A stretch of DNA of 30,922 nucleotides from contig JAEDEB010000022.1 of assembly GCA_016293535.1 (NCBI GenBank), forward strand, positions 1-30,922, read 5' to 3'. The position numbers and the translations under genes are program-made. The notes beneath the pieces were generated by a model that saw only the letters and a program-made list of their open reading frames with translations, was not told the DNA's origin and did no database searches. The DNA comes from Bacteroidales bacterium (GTDB lineage: Bacteria > Bacteroidota > Bacteroidia > Bacteroidales > UBA932). Positions 1 to 7,232 of the stretch are shown here, in pieces (positions within the stretch are counted from its first letter, which is position 1; each line of letters begins with the position of its first letter).

Positions 1-199
1 CGCAGCTATTGGCATCGCGTCCATATACTGTTCCGAACTTGATAGTGTAGCCCTTCGCCGAAGAGATGTCCCCCTTGCGGCAGCTGATGACTTTGCCTGC
101 GATTTCCAAAGCCTTCGGCCCGCTTAGCCGGATTACAGATATCGCACCTGAACCAGGAATGGATGCAGGTGCGACAATCGTCGTAGAGTGTTGATTCAT
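1..199 (-). CDS. mnmE: MnmE (TrmE) tRNA-modifying GTPase, N-terminal fragment
   Basis: Only the first 66 codons lie in the window; the gene continues beyond base 1. The ATG is at 199-197. The N-terminus reads MNQHSTTIVAPASIPGSGAI followed by SVIRLSGPKALEIA, which is the opening of the MnmE formyl-THF-binding domain (family pattern TIxAxATxxGxGxIxxIRxSG). With MnmG, MnmE installs the (carboxymethyl)aminomethyl group on wobble U34 of certain tRNAs, using a K+-activated GTPase domain that is not in view here. It starts 23 bases after the stop of the YhcH-like gene, on the same strand, so it is probably the third gene of a rho-yhcH-mnmE transcript. A small inverted repeat (201-213) sits in the gap. 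The identification rests on the N-terminal domain alone but the pattern is distinctive. Confidence 0.85.
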   Translation of the reverse strand, partial: MNQHSTTIVAPASIPGSGAISVIRLSGPKALEIAGKVISCRKGDISSAKGYTIKFGTVYGRDANSC

Positions 200-200
200 T

Positions 201-213
201 ATTACTTAGTAAT
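201..213. repeat. Small perfect inverted repeat between the yhcH-like gene and mnmE
   Basis: ATTACT-T-AGTAAT is a perfect 6-base inverted repeat around a single T, two bases upstream of the mnmE ATG. It is AT-only apart from one C/G pair per arm and has a 1-base centre, so it is a better candidate for a protein-binding dyad than an RNA hairpin. It could also be chance in an AT-rich gap. Confidence 0.3.
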
Positions 214-222
214 ATTTGAAGA

Positions 223-750
223 TTACTTGATAAAAGGAATCTTAACTATTGCTTTCTTAATTTCGCAAGGCTTTTCCCATATCAGCCCAGGCTTGTGGAC
301 ATCTTCGGGGAAGAGTATGCAGAACGCCTCAGGACCTATGAGAATTTCGTCAACCTTCGAAGCACCTGCATAGAAGACGACATCCGACTCCTCTGAATAT
401 GGAATCGAAACCTCACCTACGCAGGACAGGGGAGCCACCTCCACGAGTTCGTGTCCCTTGACGACGAACTGGATGTCGATATGGTCCCGATGTGCCTCGA
501 AAGGCTTTTCTTCAGCTGTCGTGTACTCCACGACATTGGCGAAGGTCCGTTCAGTGATGTCATGCCTGCCTGGCGCGAGCGAATTGATGTCGGTGTCGCG
601 CAGGAAATCAATGGCTGCGTCCCATTCCTTGCGGTTCAGTCTGTACTGACGGCGGAATTCCTTTTTATTGAACTGTACCGCCGGCAGAGCGCTCAACTCT
701 GTCGAAATGCGATGTCTCTGTACATAGAGTTCATTAAAAAATCCGAACAT
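223..750 (-). CDS. YhcH/YjgK/YiaL (DUF386) family cupin protein
   Basis: This 175-residue protein matches the YhcH/YjgK/YiaL family of small cupin-fold proteins, whose members include the sialic-acid anomerase NanQ and EbgC. Visible family signatures are the LAPGRHDI block (residues 58-65), the metal-site strand EAHRDHIDIQFVVKGHE (85-101) and the distal FPEDVHKPG segment (148-155) with the third likely metal ligand, H152. Family members act on sugars in the cytoplasm, often in sialic-acid or beta-galactoside operons; the substrate here cannot be read from sequence. The first ~40 residues are longer than in compact members. The ATG at 750 lies 10 bases past the rho stop, and mnmE follows 23 bases downstream, so the context gives no sugar pathway and suggests it is simply co-transcribed with housekeeping genes. 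Family assignment is firm, function open. Confidence 0.88.
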   Translation of the reverse strand: MFGFFNELYVQRHRISTELSALPAVQFNKKEFRRQYRLNRKEWDAAIDFLRDTDINSLAPGRHDITERTFANVVEYTTAEEKPFEAHRDHIDIQFVVKGHELVEVAPLSCVGEVSIPYSEESDVVFYAGASKVDEILIGPEAFCILFPEDVHKPGLIWEKPCEIKKAIVKIPFIK

Positions 751-760
751 ATTCTCAGTT

Positions 761-3025
761 TCAGAAAGTATCGTAATATTTTGCCTCCTTTGGACTTACC
801 CTGTTCATATTGTCGAGCAGCTGGTCGTTGGTCTTGTATTCGTCCATCAGCTGGAGCATGAAGTTCATCGCTTCTGTAGGGTTCATCTCCGCGAGCAGTT
901 TTCGCAGAATCCATATTCTCTGGGCCTGTGACTTGTCGTAGAGGAGATCGTCGCGGCGTGTGCCCGAAAGCGTGATTCCCACTGCAGGGAAAATCCTTCT
1001 GTTGGAGAGCGTGCGGTCCAGCTGGAGTTCCATATTTCCTGTACCCTTGAATTCCTCGAAGATGACATCGTCCATCTTGGAGCCTGTCTCTGTCAATGCC
1101 GTCGCTATGATGGTGAGGGAACCGCCGTTTTCGATATTGCGGGCCGCACCGAAGAAGCGTTTCGGCTTGTGGAGTGCATTGGCATCGACACCTCCGGAGA
1201 GAACTTTGCCGGAAGCCGGCTGAACCGTGTTGTATGCGCGTGCGAGGCGGGTTATCGAATCGAGGAGAATGACAACGTCGTGGCCGCACTCGACCATTCT
1301 CTTTGCCTTCTCCAGGACCATGTTCGCAACCTTCACGTGGCGTTCCGCCGGCTCGTCGAAGGTTGAAGCCACTACCTCGGCTTTGACGCTTCTCTGCATG
1401 TCCGTTACCTCCTCCGGTCGTTCGTCGATAAGGAGCACGATTTCGTACACCTCAGGGTGATTGTCCGCAATGGCATTGGCTATGCTCTTGAGCAACATTG
1501 TCTTACCCGTCTTAGGCTGTGCGACGATGAGTCCGCGCTGTCCTTTTCCTATAGGGGCAAAGAGGTCCACAATGCGGCAGGACTGGTCGCTCTGATGGCC
1601 ATTCCCGAGAAGATTGAACTTTTCGTCCGGGAAGAGTGGAGTAAGGAAATCGAATGGTACACGGTCCCTGATGAATTCCGGGTAACGCCCGTTGATGGTC
1701 TTGATTCTGACCAGAGGGAAATATTTGTCGCCTTCCTTAGGAGGCCTGATTTCACCGCAGACCATGTCGCCCGTCTTGAGGGCGTTCATCTTTATCTGCT
1801 GAGCCGAAACATATACGTCGTCAGGGGAGTTGAGATAGTTGTAGTCGGATGAGCGGAGGAAACCGTATCCGTCCGGCATAATCTCGAGCACGCCCGTAGC
1901 CTCTACCGTTCCCTCAAAAACTATCTTCGGCTGGTGCTGGCGGTTATTGCGTCCATCCTGATTGCGCTGTTTGTTCTGATCGGCGTTCTGACCATTCTGT
2001 CCATTCAGGCCGTTCTGTCCATTCTGATCGTTCTGTCCATTTAGGCCGCTCTGTCCGTTATGGTTGCGTGCGCCATTGTCGTTCCGCTGACGTTCCTGAC
2101 CCTCTCGCATCTTGTTGCCGGGACGTTGACGGTTGCGAAGCTCTTCCACGCTTGGAAGATTTGCCTTGTCGATGTCAGGGCGTTTTTTATGCTGATTTTC
2201 TGCATAGCTGCCAGCCTCGCCGTTTCCGGTTCCACCACCAGTCACGCCTTCGGCTCCATTATCAGTCAAGCCTTCTGTACCAGCATCATAGACGGTATCA
2301 TTTTCAGTTGACGTTTCAGTTACTGTAGCTGTATCTTTCTTGACTCTCCCGGTTCTCGGACGACGCTGCCTCCTGCCACCGGTCTGCTCCTCAGTCTTCT
2401 GAGGGACAAGTTCTCCGTCTGACTGAACATCAGCCACCATGCCTTGACCTGCAAGCGGAGCCGGCTTCGCCTCCGCCTGGACACTGTCAGCCTCAGATGT
2501 GGCAGCCTGGCCCTCTTTCGCTGCTGCTTCAGCGGCTGCGGCAGCTCTTGCCTGAATATCCTTCTTCGACGGACGGCCACGCTTCTTCTTAGGCGCCTGT
2601 TCGGCTACAGCCTGAGACTGCTCAGTGGCAGCAGGCTCAGCCTTGGCGGCCTGACCAGCATTGGCTTTGGCAGCAGGCTCAGCCTTGGCTGCATGACCTG
2701 CATTGGCTTTGGCAGCAGCTTCGTTCTTGGCTGTCTGACCCGCATTGGCTTTGGCAGCAGCTTCGTTCTTGTCGGCCTGACCTGCATTGGCTTTGGCAGC
2801 TTCAGCCTTGGCAGGCTTTCCAGCCTCTGCCTGTACTTTTCGTGTCCTTTGACGTCGCGGCTTCTCTTCCGGTTCTTTCCTGGCATCTATGAGAGCCTCA
2901 GCGTCCATAACGGAATATGCAAGCTTCTCCTGATCCATCTTCTTTGCGCCTTTGATGCCGAGCGAAACTGCAAGTTCCAACAAGGAATCCAGAGGCATCT
3001 CCTTCAATTGAAAAATAGTATGCAT
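761..3025 (-). CDS. rho: Transcription termination factor Rho with long disordered insert
   Basis: Rho is a hexameric RNA-dependent ATPase that ends transcription. The start MHTIFQLKEM at 3025 is chosen because it begins the Rho N-terminal helical domain and lies downstream of a good promoter at 3072-3101; the reading frame stays open upstream to 3127. The protein is 754 residues, against about 420 in E. coli. Residues 1-47 are the N-terminal domain. Residues 48-365 are a low-complexity insert: four 14-residue Ala/Lys repeats (78-133), an AT-hook-like KKKRGRPSKK (146-155), and an Asn/Gln/Gly tract (about 318-365). Residues 366-450 are the cold-shock RNA-binding domain. The ATPase core has Walker A QPKTGKT (503-509), Walker B DVVILLDS (583-590), and the Q/R-loop region KVLSGGVDANALHKPKRFFG (607-626). 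Long disordered inserts are known in Bacteroides Rho, where one has been linked to condensate formation; such a role here is inference. Confidence 0.97.
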   Translation of the reverse strand: MHTIFQLKEMPLDSLLELAVSLGIKGAKKMDQEKLAYSVMDAEALIDARKEPEEKPRRQRTRKVQAEAGKPAKAEAAKANAGQADKNEAAAKANAGQTAKNEAAAKANAGHAAKAEPAAKANAGQAAKAEPAATEQSQAVAEQAPKKKRGRPSKKDIQARAAAAAEAAAKEGQAATSEADSVQAEAKPAPLAGQGMVADVQSDGELVPQKTEEQTGGRRQRRPRTGRVKKDTATVTETSTENDTVYDAGTEGLTDNGAEGVTGGGTGNGEAGSYAENQHKKRPDIDKANLPSVEELRNRQRPGNKMREGQERQRNDNGARNHNGQSGLNGQNDQNGQNGLNGQNGQNADQNKQRNQDGRNNRQHQPKIVFEGTVEATGVLEIMPDGYGFLRSSDYNYLNSPDDVYVSAQQIKMNALKTGDMVCGEIRPPKEGDKYFPLVRIKTINGRYPEFIRDRVPFDFLTPLFPDEKFNLLGNGHQSDQSCRIVDLFAPIGKGQRGLIVAQPKTGKTMLLKSIANAIADNHPEVYEIVLLIDERPEEVTDMQRSVKAEVVASTFDEPAERHVKVANMVLEKAKRMVECGHDVVILLDSITRLARAYNTVQPASGKVLSGGVDANALHKPKRFFGAARNIENGGSLTIIATALTETGSKMDDVIFEEFKGTGNMELQLDRTLSNRRIFPAVGITLSGTRRDDLLYDKSQAQRIWILRKLLAEMNPTEAMNFMLQLMDEYKTNDQLLDNMNRVSPKEAKYYDTF
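2627..2794 (-). repeat. Four tandem 42-bp repeats inside rho
   Basis: Four consecutive 14-codon units encode KANAGQADKNEAAA, KANAGQTAKNEAAA, KANAGHAAKAEPAA and KANAGQAAKAEPAA (Rho residues 78-133). The frame is preserved, so unit gain or loss would lengthen or shorten the disordered insert without breaking the gene. Confidence 0.9.
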
Positions 3026-3051
3026 ATGAAATAATGTGATTTCTTTGACGA

Positions 3052-3069
3052 AAGTCCCGAACGGGACTT
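3052..3069 (-). promoter_or_regulatory. Hairpin at the 5' end of the rho leader
   Basis: AAGTCCCG-TT-CGGGACTT is a perfect 18-base dyad, giving a 7-bp stem with a GTTC loop. It begins 2 bases downstream of the -7 box, so it spans the expected transcription start and would sit at or near the very 5' end of the rho mRNA. It may protect the message, or be an operator for a dimeric protein; sequence cannot decide. Confidence 0.5.
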
Positions 3070-3071
3070 GA

Positions 3072-3101
3072 CAAAAGTAGCAATAATAATGTAAACTCCA
3101 A
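3072..3101 (-). promoter_or_regulatory. rho promoter
   Basis: On the minus strand a TTG (3101-3099) is followed after exactly 19 bases by TACTTTTG (3079-3072). This fits the Bacteroidota sigma-ABfr pattern TTG-N19-TAnnTTTG. The inferred transcript would start near 3066 and have a leader of about 40 bases before the ATG at 3025. Confidence 0.8.
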
Positions 3102-3130
3102 AAAAAATCAGTTCCGGGACCCCGCAATTG
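3100..3130 (-). terminator. Probable lptD terminator overlapping the rho promoter
   Basis: Three bases after the lptD stop codon, the minus strand reads an imperfect hairpin (3130-3109; GC core CGG-GGTC-CCG, flanking pairs with two mismatches), then A and a run of eight T (3107-3100). The stem is weak but the position and T-tract are as expected. The last T residues form part of the rho -33 TTG. Confidence 0.45.
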
Positions 3131-3133
3131 CGT

Positions 3134-5935
3134 CTAATTATCCCAGTAGGAGCTGCTCTTTTTGAATCTGAGTATGTCGGCCAGCGCTGCTGCGTTGGCT
3201 GCAATCCTGAAACTCCATGACTGCCACTGGCCGGTAGGCACCCATGACACAGCAATGTTGAAACAGTGCAGGTCGTAGGAAGCGGAGAGCTGGGTGGTGG
3301 TCAGCTTCAGCGCCATCAGGTCGAATCCGGTGGTGAGATTGATGGACATCTTAGGGGTGAGCTTGACGCTTCCCGAGACTCCGAGCGTCTGTGTATGACG
3401 GTGTTTTGTAATGAGTTCGTTGTTTGTATACTGGTATGATCTCGAATAACTGTAGGAGTAGTTGAGATTCAGTGACCAGGCTGCATTTGTGTTCATATAG
3501 TACAACCATCCTCCCGGAATGTACTCGCCGGTCACCGGATGGTAGTAGATTCTGTAATAGTCGCTCGCCGCACCCTCGACGCCGCCGGTGCTGCCGACAG
3601 ATTTTCCGTCACCGGAAATGGAGTAGGAGAGGGATGCGCTGGCGTTTGTCAAACGGAGAAGTCCCTGGCCGCAGGTCACGGCGAAACGATTGTATTTCTT
3701 TCCCTTTGCATCAACGGCGTACGGATCGAAGTTCGCATTTGCGCTGATGCTGACCTTGCCGAAAAGTGACGTGGACATGGACACGCCGACATTGTTCATT
3801 CTGAGCGAATCCGCGAGGAAGTTGTACCCGGTGTTGAAGTTGAGCTGGTCGATGAGCTTGACCTTCTTGGTGCCTGTGCCGGTGGTATCGCGCAGGTCGC
3901 GCACCTTCGCCTCCAAGTTGTTTCCTATCGAAAGGCTCATGGTACCGGATTTTCCCCGTCCAGGGGCTGAGTAGCATTGACCCGCATATATATTATATGT
4001 ATCGCTCTGCTTCTTGCCGTTCGCGTCGACATATTCCAACGTGCGCCAGCCGTTGAATTTCGTGCCTTTCTCAGGGCTGAACGAGAACGAGAGGGAAGGG
4101 GATACCACGTGTCGTATCGCCTGAATCTTGTGGTGTTTTCCGAAATTGAAGAGACCGTAAAGGCGGGTACTCATCGAAATGCTTCCGGAATAGTTGTGCG
4201 TGGCGCCGAAGGTTCCGAAGGCCTTGCCCTGGACGGTTTCCAGTTTCTGTGCCGTGACCATCTCGGTCACACCCTCCTCATTGGTATATGCCACCTGTTT
4301 CGGAAGTCCGGTCTCCTCGTCAATGACATCCACCAGCTGCTTGGTCGTACTTCGGAAGAACCAGTTCATTCCGTAGCTCAGGCTCGGGGAGAAATTTATG
4401 TACTTGAACAGAGTGAAACTCGGAAGACCTATCTGGAAATTGTGGGTCATACCGTTCTGGAACCTGTCGTAGAAATTCCTGTCTTTGAGATTGAACTCGC
4501 TCGCCTTGAAATTGATCTTGTTCTGGAGCGTCGTGCTGTAACCGAGAGAGAACTTTTCATAGAACTTCTCCTTTCCCACCCGGTTCTTCTTCTTGAAAGG
4601 ATAGAACCTCGTTACCGAGAAGGTTACGTTAGGAAGGGTGAATGCGTATGAACTGTCCCTCGAGTTCTGGCTGTGAAGGGCGTTGACGGAGAGATTGAAC
4701 TTTCCGTTCCAGTTCTTGGCGTAGGAGATGGACGATGAAATCTGGTTCTGGAGCGCTTCCTCGACCCCGTGTGAATTGTATTTGTTGTTGGAAGGGCTGG
4801 AAAAATTGACCGAAGCGGTGAAACTGGTTCCAGGTCTGGCCTTGGGGTCCTGTGAGTGATTCCACCTGAGTCCGAAGTTCTTTGTCTGGAAGAAATCGGA
4901 ACTGCCTCGCTCACCGGTCTGGTCGTTGGAATATGTAATGGAGAAACCTCCGTTGCATTTGTAATTGACCTTGTACCTTGAATTGACGTCCACCGCCCAT
5001 GAACCCAGGGTATAGATGTCTCCCGTTATGGAAATATCGAAGTAATTGCCTATCACAAAGTACATTCCCGCATCCCTGAGATAGAATCCGCGGGAAGTCT
5101 CCTCACCGAAGGTCGGCATAAGGAAACCGGTTGCCCTGTCAGGACGTTTCGGAAGAAAGCCGAAAGGCAGTCCTATTGGAAGCGGCACATCCTCAATCAC
5201 AGGATACGCCGGGCCGAAGACCGTCTTCTGGGATGGTTCCGTGATGACCTTTGCCGCCGTGAGATTCAGGTAATAGTGGGGATGTTCGCAGTCGCAGACG
5301 GTATACCTTCCCTTGGTCATGTTTATGGAACGGTCCGGCATCATCTTGATGTTCTGTCCGTGGAGTATGCCTTCCTGCTCCTGAGTCGTCATATCCTTGA
5401 TGTTGGCCTTGCGCGTGTTGAAATTGTAATGGACTTCGCGCATCGTATAGGTCTTGTCGCCCTGGCTCATCGTCGGCTCGCCCTTCATCTCGCCGGTCAA
5501 CGGATCCTTCGTTCCCCGTGCATATACAGTCGATGTTGAGAGGTCATATTCCATATAGTCGGCAGTCAGTTTCATGTTCCCGTAGGTAACGGTCACATCC
5601 CCATAATAGTAGATCATCCTTTTCCCGTTGGAGAAATCCTCGATTATGGAATCCTTGGCTTCCGTGAATGCCGGGCGTTCGAGAGAACTCTTGTGGAGAA
5701 GACTGATGGAATCCGCTCGGGCGAGAGAGTCGGCCAGATGTTTGGTCCTGAGGGAATCGAGCTTGGCCAGCCTTGCCGAATCACTGAGATTGCTCAGAGA
5801 TGTATCTTCCTGAACAGCAACGGTTCTCCGCTCCCTACGCAAACGACGCCCGGCTCTGTCCTGAGCAGAGAGTGCTGTCGTGGCGAGTATGAGGACCATC
5901 AGAATGGCCGTCAGTCTGGCTCTACTGTGCAACAT
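3134..5935 (-). CDS. lptD: LPS-assembly outer membrane protein LptD
   Basis: LptD forms, with the lipoprotein LptE, the outer-membrane translocon that inserts LPS into the outer leaflet. The start at 5935 gives MLHSRARLTAILMVLILA, a signal peptide ending near LSAQ (residue 24-25); the frame extends upstream to 6037 but that part overlaps the promoter. The protein is 933 residues. Residues about 93-240 are the OstA/LptA-like beta-jellyroll (YYYGDVTVTYGNMKLTADYMEY). A CDCEHPHYY segment (214-222) holds two cysteines, possibly for disulphides as in other LptDs. The barrel begins at GFLMPTFGEETSRGFYLRDA (270-289), the most conserved LptD block, followed by many aromatic-rich beta strands to a terminal region typical of barrel proteins. 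No lptE is adjacent. The gene is probably monocistronic, with its own promoter (5978-6007) and a likely terminator before rho. Confidence 0.93.
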   Translation of the reverse strand: MLHSRARLTAILMVLILATTALSAQDRAGRRLRRERRTVAVQEDTSLSNLSDSARLAKLDSLRTKHLADSLARADSISLLHKSSLERPAFTEAKDSIIEDFSNGKRMIYYYGDVTVTYGNMKLTADYMEYDLSTSTVYARGTKDPLTGEMKGEPTMSQGDKTYTMREVHYNFNTRKANIKDMTTQEQEGILHGQNIKMMPDRSINMTKGRYTVCDCEHPHYYLNLTAAKVITEPSQKTVFGPAYPVIEDVPLPIGLPFGFLPKRPDRATGFLMPTFGEETSRGFYLRDAGMYFVIGNYFDISITGDIYTLGSWAVDVNSRYKVNYKCNGGFSITYSNDQTGERGSSDFFQTKNFGLRWNHSQDPKARPGTSFTASVNFSSPSNNKYNSHGVEEALQNQISSSISYAKNWNGKFNLSVNALHSQNSRDSSYAFTLPNVTFSVTRFYPFKKKNRVGKEKFYEKFSLGYSTTLQNKINFKASEFNLKDRNFYDRFQNGMTHNFQIGLPSFTLFKYINFSPSLSYGMNWFFRSTTKQLVDVIDEETGLPKQVAYTNEEGVTEMVTAQKLETVQGKAFGTFGATHNYSGSISMSTRLYGLFNFGKHHKIQAIRHVVSPSLSFSFSPEKGTKFNGWRTLEYVDANGKKQSDTYNIYAGQCYSAPGRGKSGTMSLSIGNNLEAKVRDLRDTTGTGTKKVKLIDQLNFNTGYNFLADSLRMNNVGVSMSTSLFGKVSISANANFDPYAVDAKGKKYNRFAVTCGQGLLRLTNASASLSYSISGDGKSVGSTGGVEGAASDYYRIYYHPVTGEYIPGGWLYYMNTNAAWSLNLNYSYSYSRSYQYTNNELITKHRHTQTLGVSGSVKLTPKMSINLTTGFDLMALKLTTTQLSASYDLHCFNIAVSWVPTGQWQSWSFRIAANAAALADILRFKKSSSYWDN

Positions 5936-5962
5936 CAATAAGGTATAAACGCAATTTTTTCG

Positions 5963-5970
5963 TAAATTTG
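5963..5970 (+). promoter_or_regulatory. Promoter -7 box for the amidase gene
   Basis: TAAATTTG matches the TAnnTTTG box 38 bases before the ATG at 6009. No TTG is found at the usual -33 distance, so only half of the promoter is supported. It lies in the initial transcribed region of the divergent lptD promoter. Confidence 0.5.
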
Positions 5971-5977
5971 CAAAAGG

Positions 5978-6007
5978 CAAAAGTACGACTAATTTCTCTC
6001 TTTGCAA
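5978..6007 (-). promoter_or_regulatory. lptD promoter
   Basis: On the minus strand, TTG (6007-6005), 19 bases, TACTTTTG (5985-5978): a full match to the Bacteroidota consensus. The inferred leader is about 35-40 bases. The -33 element touches the first codon of the divergent amidase gene, so the two promoters are interlocked. Confidence 0.8.
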
Positions 6008-6008
6008 A

Positions 6009-7232
6009 ATGAACGCACACGCACGCATACGTACCATAGCGATTACGGCGCTTCTGTTCCTGCTTCCTCTCCCTCTCCTTTCTCAGGCGAAACAGGAGCT
6101 CAAGCTCAAGACCGTCGTGCTTGATGCCGGTCACGGAGGCAACGATTCGGGCGCTGTAAGCCGGGACGGCAAGACCAAGGAGAAAGACCTTACCCTTGCC
6201 ATATCCAAGCGCGTAGGTGCCCTGATCAAGGAAGCTTATCCTGACGTGAAGATTGTCTATACCAGGCCCGACGACAAGTTCGTGACCCTTCAGGACAGGG
6301 CTGACATCGCAAACAGAAATCAGGCCAACCTTTTCATATCAATACACATTAACTCCTTCACGAGCAAAGTTCCTGACGGTTTTTCCACCCATATACTTGG
6401 CGAATCCAGCAAGAAGAACACTGATCTTTTCGCATACAATATGAATGTATGCCGCAGGGAGAACTCAGTGATTCTGCTCGAGGATGACTACAGCACCCGC
6501 TATCAGGGTTTCAATCCCGAGGACCCTGAATCGTTCATATTCTTCCATCTGATGCAGAATGCCTTCTACGAGCAGAGCCTTCTCTTCGCGGCCGATGTCC
6601 AGTCGGAGATGCGCAAGGGGAGCGGACTTGCAAGCGACCGCGGCATTCACCAGGATCCCTTCTATGTACTCTGGAGAACCACAATGCCTTCCGTCCTGAT
6701 AGAGAACGGGTTCATATCAAATGCCAATGACCTCGCCGTCCTCCGTACGGACAAGGGAATAGAGGATATTTCCGTGTCCATATTCAAAGCATTTGCGAAG
6801 TTCAAGGCCCGTTACGACGGAAGCACCGACTTTACCCCCGCGCCCGCCGAAATCCCATCGCAGGCTCAGACGGAGAAGCCGGAACCGAACGTCGTGAAGC
6901 CGACGACGCCGCAGACGGAGAAGCCGGAACCGGACGTCGTGAAGCCGACGACGCCGCAGACTGAGAAGCCGGAACCGGAAGGAGATGTAAAGGGAACAAG
7001 GTACGGAATCCAGGTCGTGGTGAGCTCGAGGGTACTCCAGGACGATGACCCTTTCTTCAGAGGCTCGCCAGTTACACGCTATCCGGCCGGCATGCTGAAC
7101 AAGTATGTGATTTATGAACAGCCCGAAGAGGCTGAAGTCAGAAAAATCTGGACGGAAGTAAAGAAAAATTTTCCTGATTCATTCATAGTGAAAATTGAGG
7201 GAAACAAGATAATATCTGCAATAAGGAAATAG
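6009..7232 (+). CDS. Secreted N-acetylmuramoyl-L-alanine amidase (Amidase_3) with C-terminal SPOR-like region
   Basis: This zinc amidase is predicted to cleave the bond between MurNAc and the stem peptide in periplasmic peptidoglycan, as AmiA/B/C do during cell separation. Residues 1-26 are a signal peptide without a lipobox cysteine. The Amidase_3 domain spans about 34-268: VVLDAGHGGNDSGA (37-50, zinc ligand H42), KEKD (57-60, ligand E58), SIHIN (111-115, ligand H113) and VLIENGFISN (229-238, catalytic E232). Residues 277-330 are a Pro/Glu/Thr hinge with a 15-residue repeat (QTEKPEPNVVKPTTP). The last ~77 residues (331-407, starting RYGIQVVVSS) look like a divergent SPOR-type domain, which would bind denuded glycan at the septum; this is inferred from size, place and a beta-alpha-beta look, not from a clear motif. 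No neighbouring activator is seen. Confidence 0.92.
   Translation: MNAHARIRTIAITALLFLLPLPLLSQAKQELKLKTVVLDAGHGGNDSGAVSRDGKTKEKDLTLAISKRVGALIKEAYPDVKIVYTRPDDKFVTLQDRADIANRNQANLFISIHINSFTSKVPDGFSTHILGESSKKNTDLFAYNMNVCRRENSVILLEDDYSTRYQGFNPEDPESFIFFHLMQNAFYEQSLLFAADVQSEMRKGSGLASDRGIHQDPFYVLWRTTMPSVLIENGFISNANDLAVLRTDKGIEDISVSIFKAFAKFKARYDGSTDFTPAPAEIPSQAQTEKPEPNVVKPTTPQTEKPEPDVVKPTTPQTEKPEPEGDVKGTRYGIQVVVSSRVLQDDDPFFRGSPVTRYPAGMLNKYVIYEQPEEAEVRKIWTEVKKNFPDSFIVKIEGNKIISAIRK
6867..6983 (+). repeat. 45-bp tandem repeat in the amidase hinge
   Basis: Two nearly identical 15-codon units (QTEKPEPNVVKPTTP, QTEKPEPDVVKPTTP) and a partial third (QTEKPEPEGDVK) form the linker between the catalytic domain and the C-terminal domain. 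The DNA copies are almost identical, which suggests recent duplication. Confidence 0.88.

Noticed and set aside
2627..2794. Regular repeats as a CRISPR array
   Set aside because: The units are contiguous 42-bp coding repeats without spacers inside the rho frame.
2444..3034. A Leu/Ser/Gly-repeat open frame opposite the rho insert
   Set aside because: The repeats are the reverse-strand reading of the rho 42-bp repeats; no promoter or start context supports it.
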